A DNA stretch of 64,000 nt from Pseudomaricurvus sp965656525 (lineage in GTDB: Bacteria > Pseudomonadota > Gammaproteobacteria > Pseudomonadales > Cellvibrionaceae). Under the pieces are notes generated by a model, which saw only the letters and a program-made list of their open reading frames with translations, made no database searches and was not told the DNA's origin. The position numbers were made by a program, and so were the translations under genes. Below, in pieces: positions 62,392 through 64,000 of this stretch (its first letter is position 1; each line of letters starts with the position of its first letter). The stretch is from NCBI GenBank assembly GCA_965656525.1, contig CBFHKY010000005.1, positions 100,868 through 164,867 of the forward strand, written 5' to 3'.

Positions 62392-62883
62392 TCATGTCAT
62401 AGACACCACCGATTTAAAGTTAGCCAATATCAATCGACCTTGCTCGCTTGGGGCTGTTATGCACAGACGGCGTCCCGGCAGATCGGCCGATAACGATACC
62501 TCCAGATCCGCTACCGGCAGATACCCTTCACCTCGCACCGGCCACTCCAGCAGAGCAATACTGTCCTCACGAAAATAATCCCGAATACCCATGTATTCCA
62601 GCTCTTCCGGGTCGCCCAGACGATAGAGGTCAAAGTGGTATACCGTCAAGTCACCCAACTCATAGGGTTCAACCAATGTATAGGTGGGTGACTTAACCGC
62701 ACCTGAATGGCCAAAAGCGTACAGTAAACCGCGGCTGAATGTGGTCTTACCTGCGCCCAAATCACCTTGTAAATAAATCACTTCACCGCCTCGGAGGCAT
62801 TTCCCCAAAGCACGGCCTGCCGACACCGTAGCGGACTCATCCGAGAGAAAAGCAGAACCGCAAGCGACACGGTTAGATTTCAT
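62392..62883 (-). CDS. tsaE: tRNA t6A biosynthesis ATPase TsaE
   Basis: A 163-residue ATPase that works with TsaB and TsaD to make t6A37 on tRNA. P-loop GDLGAGKTTFSRG (about 40-52), KSPTYTLVEPY and the Walker B-like VYHFDLYRL are all present. The start overlaps the nnrD end by 11 bases, so the pair is translationally linked, as is common. Confidence 0.96.
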   Translation of the reverse strand: MKSNRVACGSAFLSDESATVSAGRALGKCLRGGEVIYLQGDLGAGKTTFSRGLLYAFGHSGAVKSPTYTLVEPYELGDLTVYHFDLYRLGDPEELEYMGIRDYFREDSIALLEWPVRGEGYLPVADLEVSLSADLPGRRLCITAPSEQGRLILANFKSVVSMT

Positions 62884-64000
62884 TACTCATCTCGCTATTT
62901 AATAAATGACGTAAATACGGCATAAGATCTGTGGCCAACAACCCGCGCTGCCCCTCTTCCTCTACGGCCAAGTCAGCTGCGGTACCGTGTAAACAGACCG
63001 CCAATTTTGTCGCAAAGCAGGGCTCTAGACCTTGTGCCAATAATCCCCCAATCACACCGCTTAGCACATCTCCCATGCCGCCAGTGGCCATGCCTGGATT
63101 GCCCACGTTGGCCACACTGAGTGAACCGTCTGGGGCGACTATGATGGTACCAGCACCCTTCAGCAATACCGTTCCGCCAAACTTTTGCTGCAAGGCAAGA
63201 GCCGCGGCAAAGCGATCCTGCTGCACATCTTCAGTGGAAACGTGCAGCAATCGAGCCGCTTCACCGGGGTGAGGCGTTAAAATCCAGTTGTCGCGCCTCT
63301 GTTCATCCAGTACTCGGCCTTCTGCTAATAAGTTTAAACCATCGGCATCCAATACCACGGGTAAGCCGCTGTTAGCTGCTTGCTGCAACATTTGCTCCGA
63401 CCAAGGGCTCTGCCCCAAACCTGGGCCCAACACCAAACAAGAGGGTCTATCTAAACAGACTGCTAGCTCCTGCCCAGAGCTCACACCAAACACCATCAAT
63501 TCAGGGCGACGAGCAATCAGTGGGGCAACGTGCTCTGGGCGAGTAGAAATACTCGTTAACCCCGCCCCCATTCGTGCCGCGGCCTCGCCAGCCATAGCAA
63601 CCGCGCCCGCATAGCCGCGATCCCCGCCAACCACCATCACATGACCAAAGTTACCTTTGTGTGCATCGCCATCACGATCCGGCAGGTTTGGCAGTAAAGC
63701 GCTCAGCTGCAAACGCTCCGCACTGGGCTGTTGGGTGTCAAATACTGCCGCTGGCACGCCGAGGTCGGCGTACAACAACTTACCGGTTAATGCTGGCCCA
63801 CGACCGGTTAACAGGCCTTGCTTTAAAGCAATAAAGGTCACGGTGACCGTGGCATGCACACCCGCGCCCAGCTGGCGCCCCGTGTCGGGACAAAGACCTG
63901 AGGGGAGATCCAAAGATAAAACGGGCAAACCTGAAGCGTTCATTCGCTCAATCGCCTTACAGTAGTGCTCTCGCACATCACCGCTCAAGCCCGTACCTAA
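62873..64000 (-). CDS. nnrD: NAD(P)H-hydrate epimerase/dehydratase, 3' part
   Basis: The C-terminal 375 codons of a bifunctional repair enzyme for damaged NADH/NADPH. The frame stays open to the right edge (LGTGLSGDV at the boundary), so the gene starts outside the window and a TTG at 63988 is not its start. The end of the epimerase domain shows LDLPSGL. The ADP-dependent dehydratase domain has FGHVMVVGGDRGYAGA, LDADGLNLLA, TPHPGEAARLL and NPGMATGGMGDVLSG. It lies upstream of tsaE as usual. Confidence 0.95.
   Translation of the reverse strand, partial: LGTGLSGDVREHYCKAIERMNASGLPVLSLDLPSGLCPDTGRQLGAGVHATVTVTFIALKQGLLTGRGPALTGKLLYADLGVPAAVFDTQQPSAERLQLSALLPNLPDRDGDAHKGNFGHVMVVGGDRGYAGAVAMAGEAAARMGAGLTSISTRPEHVAPLIARRPELMVFGVSSGQELAVCLDRPSCLVLGPGLGQSPWSEQMLQQAANSGLPVVLDADGLNLLAEGRVLDEQRRDNWILTPHPGEAARLLHVSTEDVQQDRFAAALALQQKFGGTVLLKGAGTIIVAPDGSLSVANVGNPGMATGGMGDVLSGVIGGLLAQGLEPCFATKLAVCLHGTAADLAVEEEGQRGLLATDLMPYLRHLLNSEMSNEI

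Noticed and set aside
63986..63988. TTG as start of nnrD
   Set aside because: The frame is open to the window edge and the extra residues LGTG fit the epimerase domain, so the gene continues outside.

Overview
The window looks like chromosomal DNA of a Gram-negative, probably marine or environmental gammaproteobacterium. The strongest evidence is the right-hand third. It carries the conserved gammaproteobacterial run nnrD-tsaE-amiB-mutL-miaA-hfq-hflX-hflK-hflC-(DUF2065)-hisZ-purA, read leftward, next to gpmI, envC, grxC and secB. MutL keeps the endonuclease metal-binding motif, as in Pseudomonas-like lineages without MutH, and hisZ implies a short-form HisG elsewhere. The genus cannot be fixed from sequence alone. 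A Cellvibrionales/Oceanospirillales-like relative is an inference.

Layout. 0-12.3 kb: ordinary accessory and metabolic genes. These are a partial lipoprotein, a membrane-anchored AraC-type regulator, a thioesterase, a PH-domain protein, a tandem universal stress protein, a D-lactate dehydrogenase, an RND efflux adaptor/permease pair, an OprC-type copper TonB receptor and a MAPEG protein. 12.3-39.5 kb: a 27-kb exopolysaccharide (EPS) cluster, every gene on the minus strand. From its probable 5' end it runs: AAA-SPOR ATPase, beta-helix protein, AsnB-type amidotransferase, WbaP-type initiating transferase, UDP-xylose synthase, GT2, carbamoyltransferase, SxtJ-like protein, DUF5989 protein, Cys-rich OmpA lipoprotein, Cys/His-rich secreted protein, Wza-type export lipoprotein, Wzc-like chain-length protein without kinase domain, degenerate CpsD/CapB-like ATPase, polymerase, Wzx flippase, GT4, secreted protein, acyltransferase, SGNH hydrolase, second polymerase, second GT4, and a WecG/TagA transferase. 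39.5-41.6 kb: a divergent second asparagine-synthase-like gene, separated from the cluster by a perfect CRP/Vfr-type palindrome. 41.6-51 kb: housekeeping genes (alkyltransferase-like, secB, grxC, rhodanese-fold, gpmI, envC, dtd, pip) plus two small unknowns, a lipase-like hydrolase and a eukaryote-type HisA. 51-64 kb: purA to nnrD.

How it works together. The EPS cluster is a Wzx/Wzy-type pathway. A sugar phosphate is loaded on undecaprenyl phosphate, extended by GT2/GT4/GT26 transferases (UDP-xylose made locally), flipped, polymerised by one or both of two paralogous polymerases, and exported through a Wza-like channel. It is decorated by carbamoyl, acyl and possibly amide groups. The most novel part is the block at 26.7-30.8 kb. 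Here a carbamoyltransferase, two tiny membrane proteins and two overlapping cysteine/histidine-rich envelope proteins sit directly before the export genes. No tRNA, rRNA, insertion sequence, CRISPR array or prophage was seen.
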